A DNA stretch of 60,636 bases from the NCBI GenBank assembly GCA_009780245.1, contig WRAJ01000009.1, positions 1-60,636 of the forward strand, read 5' to 3'. Made by a program: the position numbers and the translations under genes. Below are positions 52,754-60,636 of this stretch, one piece after another. Source of the DNA: Turicibacter sp. (GTDB taxonomy: Bacteria; Bacillota_I; Bacilli_A; MOL361; Turicibacteraceae). The notes under the pieces were generated by a model. It had not been told where the DNA came from. It ran no database searches and saw nothing but the letters and a program-made list of their open reading frames with translations. The number at the start of each line of letters is the position of its first letter. The first letter of the stretch is position 1.

Positions 52754-53617
52754 TTAAGCCTTGTCAATTGATCCGAAGATTTCCATTTTTTCTTTTACCG
52801 TTGCTTTCATCGCTTCAAATCCTGGCTTTAGAATGTTACGTGGATCGAACCCTTTTCCTTCTAAGTCTTTCTTAGCTTCAAAGTACTCGCGCGTCGCCGC
52901 TTGGAATGCCCACTGTAATTCCGTGTTCACGTTGATTTTAGAAACACCGAGCGAAATGGCTTTCTTGATTTGATCAGCTGCAATACCTGTTCCACCGTGC
53001 AACACTAATGGCGTATCACCAGTTGCTTCGTTGATCTGCGCTAACACGTCAAACTCTAATCCTTCCCAATTGTCTGGGTAAGCACCGTGAATGTTCCCGA
53101 TACCAGCCGCTAGAATGTCTACGCCGAGCTCTGCAATTTGCACACACTCTTCAACGCTAGCGATCTCACCTGTACCAACGACACCGTCTTCCTCGCCACC
53201 GATCGACCCAACTTCAGCTTCGATTGAAATACCTTTTCCGTGAGCAAGTGCCACCATTTCTTTCGTCTTTGCAAGGTTTTCTTCGATTGGGTAATGCGAA
53301 CCGTCAAACATGATTGAAGAGAACCCAGCTTCCATCGCTGCTTTTCCACCGTCGTAAGAACCGTGATCCAAATGCGTTGCAACTGGAATCGTGATCCCTA
53401 AGTCTTTGATCATGCCGTCGACCATGCCAACAATGGTGTTGTAGCCACCCATGTACTTCGCTGCACCTTCTGATACACCAAGAATAACCGGTGAATTATT
53501 TTCCTGTGCCGTTAGTAAAATAGCTTTCGTCCACTCCAAGTTGTTGATATTGAATTGACCAACCGCGTATTTTTCTGCATAAGCTTTTTTTAACATATCT
53601 GTAACTGGTACTAACAT
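52754..53617 (-). CDS. fbaA: Fructose-bisphosphate aldolase, class II
   Basis: The 287-aa zinc aldolase splits fructose 1,6-bisphosphate in glycolysis. Zinc and phosphate motifs: VATHLDHGSYDG (His ligand and catalytic Asp), SIEAEVGSIGGEEDG, DILAAGIGNIHGAYP, LVLHGGTGIAADQIKKAIS and KINVNTELQWAF. The length and NIHGAYPDNWEGLEFDVL block match Bacillus FbaA. AGGTAATAAG precedes the ATG. A TATAAT is visible on the minus strand near 53669. Confidence 0.96.
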   Translation of the reverse strand: MLVPVTDMLKKAYAEKYAVGQFNINNLEWTKAILLTAQENNSPVILGVSEGAAKYMGGYNTIVGMVDGMIKDLGITIPVATHLDHGSYDGGKAAMEAGFSSIMFDGSHYPIEENLAKTKEMVALAHGKGISIEAEVGSIGGEEDGVVGTGEIASVEECVQIAELGVDILAAGIGNIHGAYPDNWEGLEFDVLAQINEATGDTPLVLHGGTGIAADQIKKAISLGVSKINVNTELQWAFQAATREYFEAKKDLEGKGFDPRNILKPGFEAMKATVKEKMEIFGSIDKA

Positions 53618-53763
53618 CTTATTACCTCCACGAAATTGAAATTATTATTTTCACAATCACTATTATAGCCAAAACAGCTCGAAAAGAAAAGTGGAAAGCG
53701 TACTTTTTCGACAACATTTTTAAACGGCACCGTTTTCTTGCCGTAAGACGCTGCAATAGGGTT

Positions 53764-55536
53764 ATGTCAAATGGTTTAAAAACATATCTTCTTTATAGAG
53801 AGATCAGTACAAACGAGGATGTGTTTAAAATGTTAGCAACTTACAAAGCAGGTGTGTTCGTAACGAAATTCGAGTCGTCTTATGCGACGGTGGACCAGCG
53901 GTATAAATGTGTGATGCAGGGGCGGATTTACAACGCGTCGGAGATTACAGCGAAGTTGAAGAAAGCCGGTATTTATTTGAAGACGGAAGCCCCGGCCGAG
54001 ATGCTCATGGAATTATATCGTTTTAGCGGGGCGGCGGCTTGGAACGAATTGCGAGGTGATTTTGCGATTGTGATGATCGACCAAAAGGCCCAGAAACTGG
54101 TGGCGGTTCGGGATGGCTTTGGTACTCAGCCGCTCTATTATAAGTTGGATGCTGACGGCGTAAGCGTGGCCTCGCGGATCAGCAAGTTAGAAGTGCATCG
54201 CTGCTTGACGGAAAAAGAGCTAGACATCGACGCGCTGAATCACTATTTCACGTTTCAATACATTCCCGAAGAACAGACTTATCTGAAAAACGTGAAGCAC
54301 CTCACCGCCGGGTGCGTCTTAACATATGACGCGAAAAACGGGGTGGAGATTAATCCTTATCAAACCATGAAAGTCATTGAAGGAAGCGATGTGTCAACCT
54401 TAACGCCAGAGCTTGTCCGGGAAACCATCTCCGAATCCATCCACACCCGGTTGCAGGGCGATCTCTGCATCGGCACCTTTTTATCCGGGGGCATTGACTC
54501 CACGATCGTCGCCAAAATCGCCAAACAGTTTCACTCCAATATCAAGGCCTTCTCGATCGGTTACGATTTGCCGGCGTATAGCGAGCTCGGTGATGCGGAA
54601 CGGTCTGCCGAAGCGATGGGCATTGAGCTGATCAGCCGCGTGGTGAACGCTAGGGAATACTGGCAAGCGACAAAAGCCGCGATTGTTCACTTGGAATCCC
54701 CCCTTGCTGATCCCTCTGCGCCTGTTTTGTATTTACTGGCCGAGCTGGCAGCGGGGAAAGTCGACGCTGTGTTATCAGGGGAAGGCGCAGACGAGCTGTT
54801 TGGTGGGTACCCGATCTATCAAGAAGTGGACGGGCTAAAATTATTCACACATGTACCGGATCGGCTGAGGTCACATTTGCGAAACGTCTCGAAGTCTTTG
54901 CCTGACGTGAAAGGAAAAGGGTACGTCGTGCGCGGTACGACACCGTTGAAAGAGCGTTACGTGGGCAATGCCTTCATTTTTAGCGAGGAAGAAAAAGCGG
55001 AACTGCTCACCTTCACAGGCGCCCCGTGGCAACGTGTGACGGATCCGATTTATGAAAAGATTAGTGACTTAGCTCCGCTGGAACAAATGCAAACCATTGA
55101 TTTGCATACGTGGGTGAAAGGGGATATTTTACTTAAGGCGCAGCGGTTGACACAGGCACATGGTTTGGAAGTCCGAATGCCGTTTTTAGACGATAACGTG
55201 TTAGGCGTGGCGAATGAGCTGACGAAGACTGAGAAAATTTTGGGAAAGACGTCCAAGGCGTTGCTGCGTGAAGCATTTAAACATGACTTGCCGGCGCACA
55301 TGTATCAGATGAAAAAACGAGGGTTCCCGGTGCCACTTGCCGTTTGGCTGCGAGGGGAGCTGTATGACGAGGTGCATGCGGTGTTGTGTTGTCCTCACGC
55401 ACGCCAGTTTATCAATCAGGAGATGGCGCTTGAAATGTTGGCGGTTCATTTGAAGGGGAAGCGGGATTTGAGTCGGCCTTTGTGGACGTTGATTGTTTTT
55501 GTTTTGTGGTTGCGGGAGAAGTGTTTGGTGGGGTGA
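53764..55536 (+). CDS. Asparagine synthase homologue lacking the N-terminal catalytic cysteine
   Basis: The 590-aa protein has the two-domain layout of glutamine-dependent asparagine synthetases. The glutaminase half lacks the required start MCGxxG: the N-terminus is MSNGLKTYLLYREISTNEDV, with no Cys at position 2. The synthase half is intact: PP-loop FLSGGIDSTIVAKI, LSGEGADELFGGYPIY and VRMPFLDDNVLGVANELT. It may use free ammonia, a partner glutaminase, or a different amine. The closest context is sporulation AsnO of Bacillus, but that has Cys 2. No in-frame upstream start would restore MCG. Shine-Dalgarno is weak (TAGGG). The 3' third is G/T-rich. Confidence 0.82.
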   Translation: MSNGLKTYLLYREISTNEDVFKMLATYKAGVFVTKFESSYATVDQRYKCVMQGRIYNASEITAKLKKAGIYLKTEAPAEMLMELYRFSGAAAWNELRGDFAIVMIDQKAQKLVAVRDGFGTQPLYYKLDADGVSVASRISKLEVHRCLTEKELDIDALNHYFTFQYIPEEQTYLKNVKHLTAGCVLTYDAKNGVEINPYQTMKVIEGSDVSTLTPELVRETISESIHTRLQGDLCIGTFLSGGIDSTIVAKIAKQFHSNIKAFSIGYDLPAYSELGDAERSAEAMGIELISRVVNAREYWQATKAAIVHLESPLADPSAPVLYLLAELAAGKVDAVLSGEGADELFGGYPIYQEVDGLKLFTHVPDRLRSHLRNVSKSLPDVKGKGYVVRGTTPLKERYVGNAFIFSEEEKAELLTFTGAPWQRVTDPIYEKISDLAPLEQMQTIDLHTWVKGDILLKAQRLTQAHGLEVRMPFLDDNVLGVANELTKTEKILGKTSKALLREAFKHDLPAHMYQMKKRGFPVPLAVWLRGELYDEVHAVLCCPHARQFINQEMALEMLAVHLKGKRDLSRPLWTLIVFVLWLREKCLVG

Positions 55537-55566
55537 GATGGGTTTGGTTTTTCGGTGATCAGTTTC

Positions 55567-55750
55567 GTGTGCTTTTTAGTTTTGTTTAGGGTTAGCGCCC
55601 TTTCGGTGACGAGGTTGTGAACGACTTTTGAATTTGTTTTGGTGATTGCGATTGTTTTTTGCTTTTTAGCTACCGCGCCTTTTGGCTTACTGGGGTAGTG
55701 ATGAGGTGTTAGCTGCTTCCAGCTAACACCTCATCACTACCTTATATTTT
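55567..55750 (+). repeat. Structured dispersed repeat R1, copy 2
   Basis: Same modules as copy 1 (15085-15335): GGGTTAGCGCCCTTTCGGTGA, TAGCTACCGCG and CTTTTGGCTTACTGGGGTAG. The outer stem is 22 bp and perfect (55694-55715 with 55720-55741), closed by a CTTC loop. The stem reads GTGATGAGG here and GTGATTAGG in copy 1, with the matching change in the other arm (CCTCATCAC versus CCTAATCAC). It fills the gap after the asparagine synthase gene; 55751-55938 shows nothing else. Confidence 0.82.
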
Positions 55751-55938
55751 GGGTTTTGTGTGAATGATTGAGCTGGCTTAGTGCGCATGAGAATTTTAAG
55801 CTACTACCTTATACTTTTTTATTTTTTTGGAGGTAAGATGTTTGGGGTATGAGTGAAAGCCTAAGTTGATTTTTGTAGCGTTTTCTGGTATGATACGAGG
55901 GAGGAAAATTAGAATTTGAAAAGAGTAAGGTGAGCGCG

Positions 55939-56427
55939 ATGGGAATGGTATATAAGGTAACAAGGTTGACGGTGAGTGGGCAGGATTTTTTTGATACGGT
56001 GATGGAGGGGGTTGTGGATGATATTCACAAGGCCACGACGAAGAAGGTGCCGCCGCATGCGATTGCTGCGGGGTATACGTATAAGAAGGACATTGTGAAC
56101 CGGTCGCGGAATAAGGAAACGGTCCAAGTGAAGATCACGAAGCTTGAGCCGGGTGTGCTTTATGAGGCGGAGATTGACACAGCGATGGGTGTGCATACGA
56201 CGTCGTTTGAGATTAAGGATCTGGGGAATGATCAGTGTGTGGTGACTGCTGGTCAAGGGACGGCTTTGAAGAGTCAAGAAGGTCAGGATACCAGATTCCA
56301 TCGACAAAATCCGATTGTGAGCGCGTTGATTAAAAGTAGTCAGCGTAAGCAGTTAAAGGAGATGGAGAAGTACATTAAGAATAAGAAATTTGAAGCTTCT
56401 CGTGCTTCGAAGGATGAAGAGAACTAG
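55939..56427 (+). CDS. DUF3284-like protein
   Basis: The 162-aa protein has the DUF3284 pattern: LTVSGQDFFDTVMEGVVDDI, a Lys-rich middle (TYKKDIVNRSRNKETVQVKI), FEIKDLGNDQ, and a C-terminal Lys-rich helix (QRKQLKEMEKYIKNKKFEAS). The family is uncharacterised, common in Bacilli, and resembles START-like lipid/hydrophobe-binding folds. I chose ATG 55939, 5 nt after AAGGTGA. The next gene follows after 16 bp. Confidence 0.72.
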   Translation: MGMVYKVTRLTVSGQDFFDTVMEGVVDDIHKATTKKVPPHAIAAGYTYKKDIVNRSRNKETVQVKITKLEPGVLYEAEIDTAMGVHTTSFEIKDLGNDQCVVTAGQGTALKSQEGQDTRFHRQNPIVSALIKSSQRKQLKEMEKYIKNKKFEASRASKDEEN

Positions 56428-56443
56428 GTAAGAGGTGATGCAC

Positions 56444-56803
56444 ATGTCGTACGGCGTAGCAGTTGGAAAAGGGGACGTAGCTGAAATTTCAAAATATTTG
56501 ACGGAGGGGCTTGAAGGGCTTCATACTTCGTCGGTTTATAAAAATGTGAGCAAGATCGGTGACGAGGACGTTGTTTTGCAAATTTTTGAACGTTACTATC
56601 ATCGCAATAAAGAACGCGCATCACTGACGGTTTTAATTAGCGGAAAAGACGATGAAGTGAGGGTTGAGGTCGCGGCATCGGGTGGCGGCGGTGGCATGCT
56701 GTTTCGGATTAGCCTAGGCGCACACGATGACTTTGCTTCTCGCGCAGGCGAGCTTCTACAAGCCCGTGATTTTAAGATCATTTCATCATCAAGTCGGAAT
56801 TAA
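56444..56803 (+). CDS. Small conserved protein of unknown function (DUF6054-like)
   Basis: The 119-aa protein has an N-terminal helix (DVAEISKYLTEGLEGLHTSS), beta strands (VVLQIFERYYHRNKERASLT, VRVEVAASGGGGGMLFRISL) and a short C-terminal helix. It resembles small cytosolic proteins of Bacillota listed as DUF6054; I am not certain of the family. AGGTGAT lies 7 nt before ATG 56444. It is the second gene after the DUF3284-like one and is probably cotranscribed. Confidence 0.68.
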   Translation: MSYGVAVGKGDVAEISKYLTEGLEGLHTSSVYKNVSKIGDEDVVLQIFERYYHRNKERASLTVLISGKDDEVRVEVAASGGGGGMLFRISLGAHDDFASRAGELLQARDFKIISSSSRN

Positions 56804-56848
56804 GTGGTAGGACGAGGGTTGTTTAACGTTCGTCCTGCCACTTTTTTT
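56803..56848 (+). terminator. Terminator that shares an arm with hairpin array G
   Basis: AGTGGTAGGACGA (56803-56815) pairs with TCGTCCTGCCACT (56830-56842, one G-T), then seven T. The right arm TCCTGCCACT can instead pair with AGTGGCAGGA downstream (56865-56874). Confidence 0.8.
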
Positions 56849-56998
56849 GCGAAAAACGTGTTTTAGTGGCAGGAATTGACATCTGGTGAGTGTTTATGGC
56901 TGTTAAACCACGTTGGAAATGAAATTATTTCCATATTCAGCAGAAATAGCTGGTCGTTCTGCCCCTTTTCACGTGAAAAACGCATTTGAGTGGCAGAA
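56833..56998. repeat. Hairpin array G: two good units 124 bp apart with a worn middle unit
   Basis: TCCTGCCACT (56833) with AGTGGCAGGA (56865-56874), and TTCTGCCCCT (56957) with AGTGGCAGAA (56989-56998). The loops share GTGAAAAACG-like sequence. The distance of 124 is twice 62, and a degenerate middle unit lies near 56895. It lies between the DUF6054-like gene and uppS. Confidence 0.75.
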
Positions 56999-57135
56999 AC
57001 AAAAACGAACCTGCTAGTAAGCACTATAACATGAAAAATTCTAATAAAGGCTTCGAAAATACAACATTTAGTAGTGCACAACGGGCACGCTTGTGCTATA
57101 ATTTATGGAACTGCGTTTTATTTTAGGTGATAAGA

Positions 57136-57927
57136 ATGTTATTTAAAAAGAAATCAAAATTAAAGAACAAGACGGCGTCAACCACGCCAACTACGACTAG
57201 CTTGGACAAGGCGCACATTCGGACGCAACCGATCCCGCGTCACGTCGCTATCATTTTAGACGGCAACGGGCGCTGGGCACAGGAGCGAGGCAAGCCCCGG
57301 ATGTTTGGTCATCAAGAAGGGATGATCAACGTCAAACACGTCGCAGCGGTCGCCTCGAAGATGGGGATCGAAGCCATGACGTTGTACGCTTTTTCAACGG
57401 AGAACTGGAAACGAGCGGCTGATGAAGTGGCCTTTTTGATGAAGCTACCGATTCGCTTTTTTGACGAATTTGCCCCGGTTTTGATGGAACTCAATATTAA
57501 GATGGAAATCATCGGAAAAAAATCCGAGCTCCCAAAAGAACTGCAAAAAGCGATCATGCGTATCGAAGAGATGACCGGTGGGAATACTGGTATGAGGTTG
57601 ATGATCGCACTCAACTACGGTTCGCAAGATGAGATCATCAGCATGGTTGCGCAAGTAGCGACGAAAGTTAAAACCGGCCAGATGAACATCGACGACATCA
57701 CCTCGACTGTGATTGAAGATCATTTATTAACCGCTGGGTTACCACCGGTCGATTTGATGATCCGGACAAGTGGTGAAAGGCGGATTAGCAACTTCTTACT
57801 GTGGCAGATTGCCTATTCGGAACTGTATTTTACGGATACCGCTTGGCCAGATTTTAAAGAAGATGCGCTATACGAAGCCGTTGCTGAATTTCAGCGCAGA
57901 GATCGCCGATTTGGTGGCATAAAATAG
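57136..57927 (+). CDS. uppS: Undecaprenyl diphosphate synthase (isoprenyl transferase)
   Basis: The 263-aa cis-prenyltransferase builds the C55 carrier lipid for peptidoglycan. Motifs: HVAIILDGNGRWAQERGKPR (catalytic Asp and substrate Arg), AFSTENWKRAADEV, RLMIALNYGSQDEI and IRTSGERRISNFLLWQIAYS. The first 33 residues (Lys/Thr-rich) are an extension before the core. AGGTGA lies 5 nt before ATG 57136. A TATAAT lies near 57097. It starts the uppS-cdsA-dxr-rseP cluster. Confidence 0.95.
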   Translation: MLFKKKSKLKNKTASTTPTTTSLDKAHIRTQPIPRHVAIILDGNGRWAQERGKPRMFGHQEGMINVKHVAAVASKMGIEAMTLYAFSTENWKRAADEVAFLMKLPIRFFDEFAPVLMELNIKMEIIGKKSELPKELQKAIMRIEEMTGGNTGMRLMIALNYGSQDEIISMVAQVATKVKTGQMNIDDITSTVIEDHLLTAGLPPVDLMIRTSGERRISNFLLWQIAYSELYFTDTAWPDFKEDALYEAVAEFQRRDRRFGGIK

Positions 57928-57939
57928 GAGGCCAACAGA

Positions 57940-58710
57940 ATGAAAGAACGAATCATCACAGCCATCTGTTTATTGGCGGTTGTTATCCCCATCGTGTTCA
58001 TCGGTGGAAATTGGTTTTTAGGGCTGATGCTAATTGCCGCTACTGTTGCTGCATGTGAAATGATGGTCATGCACGATAAAGAAGAGAAAACCCACAATTG
58101 GATCAAAGGGATGATACTAGTTCACGTTATATTGATCGTTTTTATACCATTTGGAACCGAAGCTGCACTTAGTGGATTCGTCTTTTTAATGATTGTTCGC
58201 CACGGGTTTAAGTTAATTAATACGCACACGACGTCCTTCTATTTTATTGTTCTGCTATACGTGGGGCTGTCATTTAGAGCTTTGCTAGAAATTAGAAATC
58301 ACAGCCTCACCCTCTTTTTCTTCCTGATCGCAACGGTGATTTTAACTGACACAATGGCCTACTTTACTGGCATGTTCATCGGGAAGAATAAGTTAGCTCC
58401 GAAAATTAGCCCCAAAAAAACGATCGAGGGAGCAGTTGGCGGGTGGTTGTCTGGTGCGATGTTTGCGTTCATGTTCGGGTGGTCGCAGCAATTGTTTACA
58501 GACATGTGGATGCTGATCGTTTTGGCGGTTGGCCTTCCGGTGCTTTCACAAATTGGTGATTTGGTCGCGTCGGCGTTTAAGCGGAAATACGACATCAAGG
58601 ATTACGGGAAAATTTTTCCGGGGCACGGCGGCGTGATGGATCGCATTGATTCACAGATGCTCGCGGCGCTTCTGATTTACGTGATTATTCTCATAGGCGG
58701 TGTTATGTAA
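57940..58710 (+). CDS. cdsA: Phosphatidate cytidylyltransferase
   Basis: The 256-aa membrane enzyme makes CDP-diacylglycerol from phosphatidate and CTP. It has seven or eight hydrophobic segments and the CdsA signature region near the end: APKISPKKTIEGAVGGWLSG and FKRKYDIKDYGKIFPGHGGV, then MDRIDS. AGGAGG precedes the ATG, 12 bp after uppS. Its TAA overlaps the dxr start. Confidence 0.95.
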   Translation: MKERIITAICLLAVVIPIVFIGGNWFLGLMLIAATVAACEMMVMHDKEEKTHNWIKGMILVHVILIVFIPFGTEAALSGFVFLMIVRHGFKLINTHTTSFYFIVLLYVGLSFRALLEIRNHSLTLFFFLIATVILTDTMAYFTGMFIGKNKLAPKISPKKTIEGAVGGWLSGAMFAFMFGWSQQLFTDMWMLIVLAVGLPVLSQIGDLVASAFKRKYDIKDYGKIFPGHGGVMDRIDSQMLAALLIYVIILIGGVM

Positions 58711-59867
58711 TGAAACAAATCATCCTACTCGGCGCAACGGGCTCAATCGGCACACAAACGCTGGACATTATTAGAAACCACGCAGATCGTTTCAAACTGG
58801 TTGCGTTTTCTTACGGGAACAATACAGAACTAGCAACCGAAATCATTCAAGAATTTAAACCATCTTTTGTCTCAACCCGCAGCGCAGAAGACGCAGAAAA
58901 ATTGCAAGCAACCTTTACGGATATGGGGATTGCTTCCGGTGATGACGGGCTAGTCGAAACAGCCACTTACAAAGTGGATGACGAGCATCCCGTTTTAGTC
59001 ATCAACGCGTTAATGGGCGGTGTCGGGCTCAGACCAACCCTCGCGGCAATAGAGTCCGGTCGCGATGTGGCACTGGCAAACAAAGAAACGCTCGTCATGG
59101 CGGGTCAGATCGTAACCGCAAAGGCTCGCGAACACGGCATCAAGTTGATGCCAGTAGACAGTGAGCACTCGGCATTATGGCAATGTCTAAACGGCGAAGA
59201 CCCGGAAAAAATCAGCAAAATGATTATCACGGCAAGCGGGGGATCGTTCCGGGATTTGACGCGCGAAGACTTACAGCATGTGACCAAAGAGCAAGCTTTG
59301 CATCACCCGAACTGGTCGATGGGTGAGAAGATCACCATTGATTCAGCGACGATGATGAATAAGGGATTAGAAGTGATTGAGGCGCATTATTTATTTCATT
59401 TAGCATACGATGATATTGAAACCATTTTGCACCCTCAGAGTATCGTGCATTCGATGGTTGAATTTACAGATACTTCTATCATTGCCCATTTAGGGACGGC
59501 GGATATGAAGATTCCCATTGCTTATGCGATGAATTATCCGGACCGAGCGCCCATTGGGAACACGTCGGCGCTTGATTTGGCGAAATTGGGCCGCTTGGAT
59601 TTTAAGGCAATGGATTTTGAACGGTTTCCGTGTTTGGCGATGGCTTATGAGGCCGGGCGAAAAGGGGCGACGTATCCGATGGTGCTGAATGCGGCGAACG
59701 AGGAAGCGGTGGCGTTATTTTTAGCGGGGAAGATTTCGTTTTTAGCGATTGAGGAGATTGTACGCGCGGCGCTGGATGAGCATGTTGGGGTTGAGGGTGC
59801 GGGGGTTGAGGAGATTTTGCAGATTAATGATGCGGTGCGGGTTGGGGTTCGTGAGCGGTGGGGGTGA
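58710..59867 (+). CDS. dxr: 1-deoxy-D-xylulose 5-phosphate reductoisomerase
   Basis: The 385-aa enzyme makes MEP in the non-mevalonate isoprenoid pathway. Visible: NADPH loop LLGATGSIGTQTLDIIRNH, ALANKETLVMAG, metal/substrate block MPVDSEHSALWQCLNGEDPE, and HPNWSMGEKITIDSATMMNK. It starts on the cdsA stop (TAATG). The last 300 bp are strikingly G/T-rich compared with the first part. Repeat R1 copy 3 follows right after the stop. Confidence 0.96.
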   Translation: MKQIILLGATGSIGTQTLDIIRNHADRFKLVAFSYGNNTELATEIIQEFKPSFVSTRSAEDAEKLQATFTDMGIASGDDGLVETATYKVDDEHPVLVINALMGGVGLRPTLAAIESGRDVALANKETLVMAGQIVTAKAREHGIKLMPVDSEHSALWQCLNGEDPEKISKMIITASGGSFRDLTREDLQHVTKEQALHHPNWSMGEKITIDSATMMNKGLEVIEAHYLFHLAYDDIETILHPQSIVHSMVEFTDTSIIAHLGTADMKIPIAYAMNYPDRAPIGNTSALDLAKLGRLDFKAMDFERFPCLAMAYEAGRKGATYPMVLNAANEEAVALFLAGKISFLAIEEIVRAALDEHVGVEGAGVEEILQINDAVRVGVRERWG

Positions 59868-59877
59868 GCCATTCGGG

Positions 59878-59932
59878 GTGCTCTTTAGTTTTGTTGGGGG
59901 TTAGCGCCCTTTCGGTGATCATGATGTGAAAG
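59878..59932 (+). repeat. Structured dispersed repeat R1, copy 3 (truncated)
   Basis: It keeps only the 5' modules of R1: GTGCTCTTTAGTTTTG and GGGTTAGCGCCCTTTCGGTGA followed by TCATGATGTGAA. The stem-forming 3' part is absent, and hairpin array E begins 8 bp later. Confidence 0.75.
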
Positions 59933-59940
59933 TATCGATA

Positions 59941-60082
59941 TGCACCTCAAAGCATTCAAATGCTATCAAAAGGGTGCAACGTTGCACCTTAATGTGCCCT
60001 TATACAAAAAAAGGGTGCAACACTGCACCTTAATGGTTCTTATAGCAACAAAAGGGTGCAGTCAATGAGTGTTTCGTAATTG
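59941..60082. repeat. Hairpin array E: three 41/42-bp units upstream of rseP, same family as array D
   Basis: TGCACC at 59941, 59983 and 60024 (spacing 42, 41), each paired with GGGTGCA (59972, 60013, 60054). One junction, GGTGCAACGTTGCACC, is a perfect 16-bp palindrome. After the array come GGTGCAGTC, six bases, and TGTTTCGTAATTG (60070-60082). The same layout occurs upstream of the patatin gene (array D, other strand). Confidence 0.85.
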
Positions 60083-60131
60083 TACGTTGGTATATTGTTA
60101 TATAAATAGGCAAAAAGGATGATAGACGATT

Positions 60132-60636
60132 ATGGATAATACATGGGTATTAGGGATTATAGGATTTATCTTTGTCATGGGCTTGGCGGTTTTGGTTCAT
60201 GAGATCGGGCATTTTGTGGCGGCGCGGAAGTTTGGCGTGCGGTGTCATGAGTTTGCGATTGGGATGGGACCGGCGCTTTGGAAGAAGCGCAAGGGGGAGA
60301 CGTTATATAAGATCTGTGCGATTCCGATCGGTGGTTATGTCATGATGGGAATGGACGAGAGTGAGCGCGACATTATTAAGGAAAAAACGGAGATTGGTTT
60401 GACGCTTGATCCTGAGGGTCACGTAGTCAAAATTCACGTTCAGCCTGAGGAGGGTCAAATTGCGGGGACTTTAATTTCAAACACGCTTGATGTGGCGAAT
60501 GATTTAGAGATCGCCGTTGAGGTTGCGGGGGAGCGTCAGGTGTACCCGGTCTCGCGTGAGGCGTGGTACGCGGATTCAAAAACGGATCGTGAACAGCAAA
60601 TCGTGCCAAGTGATAAAAGGCTTGAGCGAAAGCCGA
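60132..60636 (+). CDS. rseP: Site-2 metalloprotease RseP (partial, 3' end outside window)
   Basis: 168 codons are visible. A first membrane helix carries the zinc motif HEIGH (LAVLVHEIGHFVAARKFGV), and FAIGMGPALWKKRKGETLYK and IPIGGYVMMGMDESE follow. The protein is an intramembrane protease that cuts anti-sigma factors and signal-peptide remnants. AAAAAGGATG lies about 10 nt before ATG 60132. The start region is also downstream of hairpin array E. The PDZ domain and later helices are beyond the edge. It follows uppS-cdsA-dxr, the standard Bacilli order, but after a 264-bp gap. Confidence 0.95.
   Translation, partial: MDNTWVLGIIGFIFVMGLAVLVHEIGHFVAARKFGVRCHEFAIGMGPALWKKRKGETLYKICAIPIGGYVMMGMDESERDIIKEKTEIGLTLDPEGHVVKIHVQPEEGQIAGTLISNTLDVANDLEIAVEVAGERQVYPVSREAWYADSKTDREQQIVPSDKRLERKP

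Overview
This window comes from a spore-forming member of the Bacillota, most likely class Bacilli. The signs are Shine-Dalgarno-led genes with ATG/GTG starts, a bacillus-type L28, Mbl, a rimP-nusA-ylxR-ylxQ-infB-rbfA operon, a CIRCE operator on htpG, and an alpha/beta-type small acid-soluble spore protein. I cannot name the genus. The left edge cuts dnaE (only its C-terminal OB domain remains) and the right edge cuts rseP.

Layout. 1-8 kb: dnaE tail, three tandem M23 murein hydrolases of one family, mbl, rarA, rpmB. 8-15 kb: spore protein, an rRNA methyltransferase, and the translation/transcription operon rimP to rbfA. 15-18 kb: an ACT-less aspartate kinase, two small XRE regulators and dapA. 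18-25 kb: a secreted flavin-linked reductase lipoprotein and a yclQNOP-type siderophore uptake system. 25-35 kb: pgpA, an acetyltransferase, dedA, lysS, a four-tRNA cluster, a patatin phospholipase, an HxlR regulator and polA. 35.3-38.5 kb: an AT-rich island with a secreted basic peptide, an FtsX-like permease and their decayed second copy. 38.5-43.5 kb: a metallophosphoesterase-fold pseudoenzyme, a Pro/Met-rich probable coat protein, CapA and lipoproteins. 43.6-45.9 kb: a second AT-rich island with a secreted chymotrypsin-fold protease and a lipoprotein. 46-56 kb: an orphan oligopeptide-binding lipoprotein, two iron-dependent alcohol dehydrogenases, htpG, class II aldolase and an asparagine synthase homologue without the amidotransferase cysteine. 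56-60.6 kb: two small conserved proteins, then uppS-cdsA-dxr-rseP.

The most unusual signal is in the gaps between genes. At least seven intergenic loci carry two or more copies of imperfect inverted repeats. The stem sequence differs from locus to locus, but the unit lengths are 41-42 or 62-63 bp (also 73 and 123-124), all close to whole numbers of about 10.4-bp helical turns. In places the stems show compensatory changes. Two of the loci (upstream of the patatin gene and of rseP) are the same family and share an identical-layout flank next to the promoter. A separate dispersed, strongly structured repeat follows rbfA, the asparagine synthase and dxr, and its long outer stem shows a compensatory base-pair change between copies. 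Both AT-rich islands are bounded by 24-28 bp imperfect direct repeats and contain no recombinase.

Cell-envelope functions dominate: murein hydrolases, Mbl, undecaprenyl-phosphate and CDP-diacylglycerol synthesis, RseP, PgpA, DedA, patatin, CapA and many lipoproteins. No integrase, transposase, phage gene, CRISPR-cas set or rRNA gene is visible.
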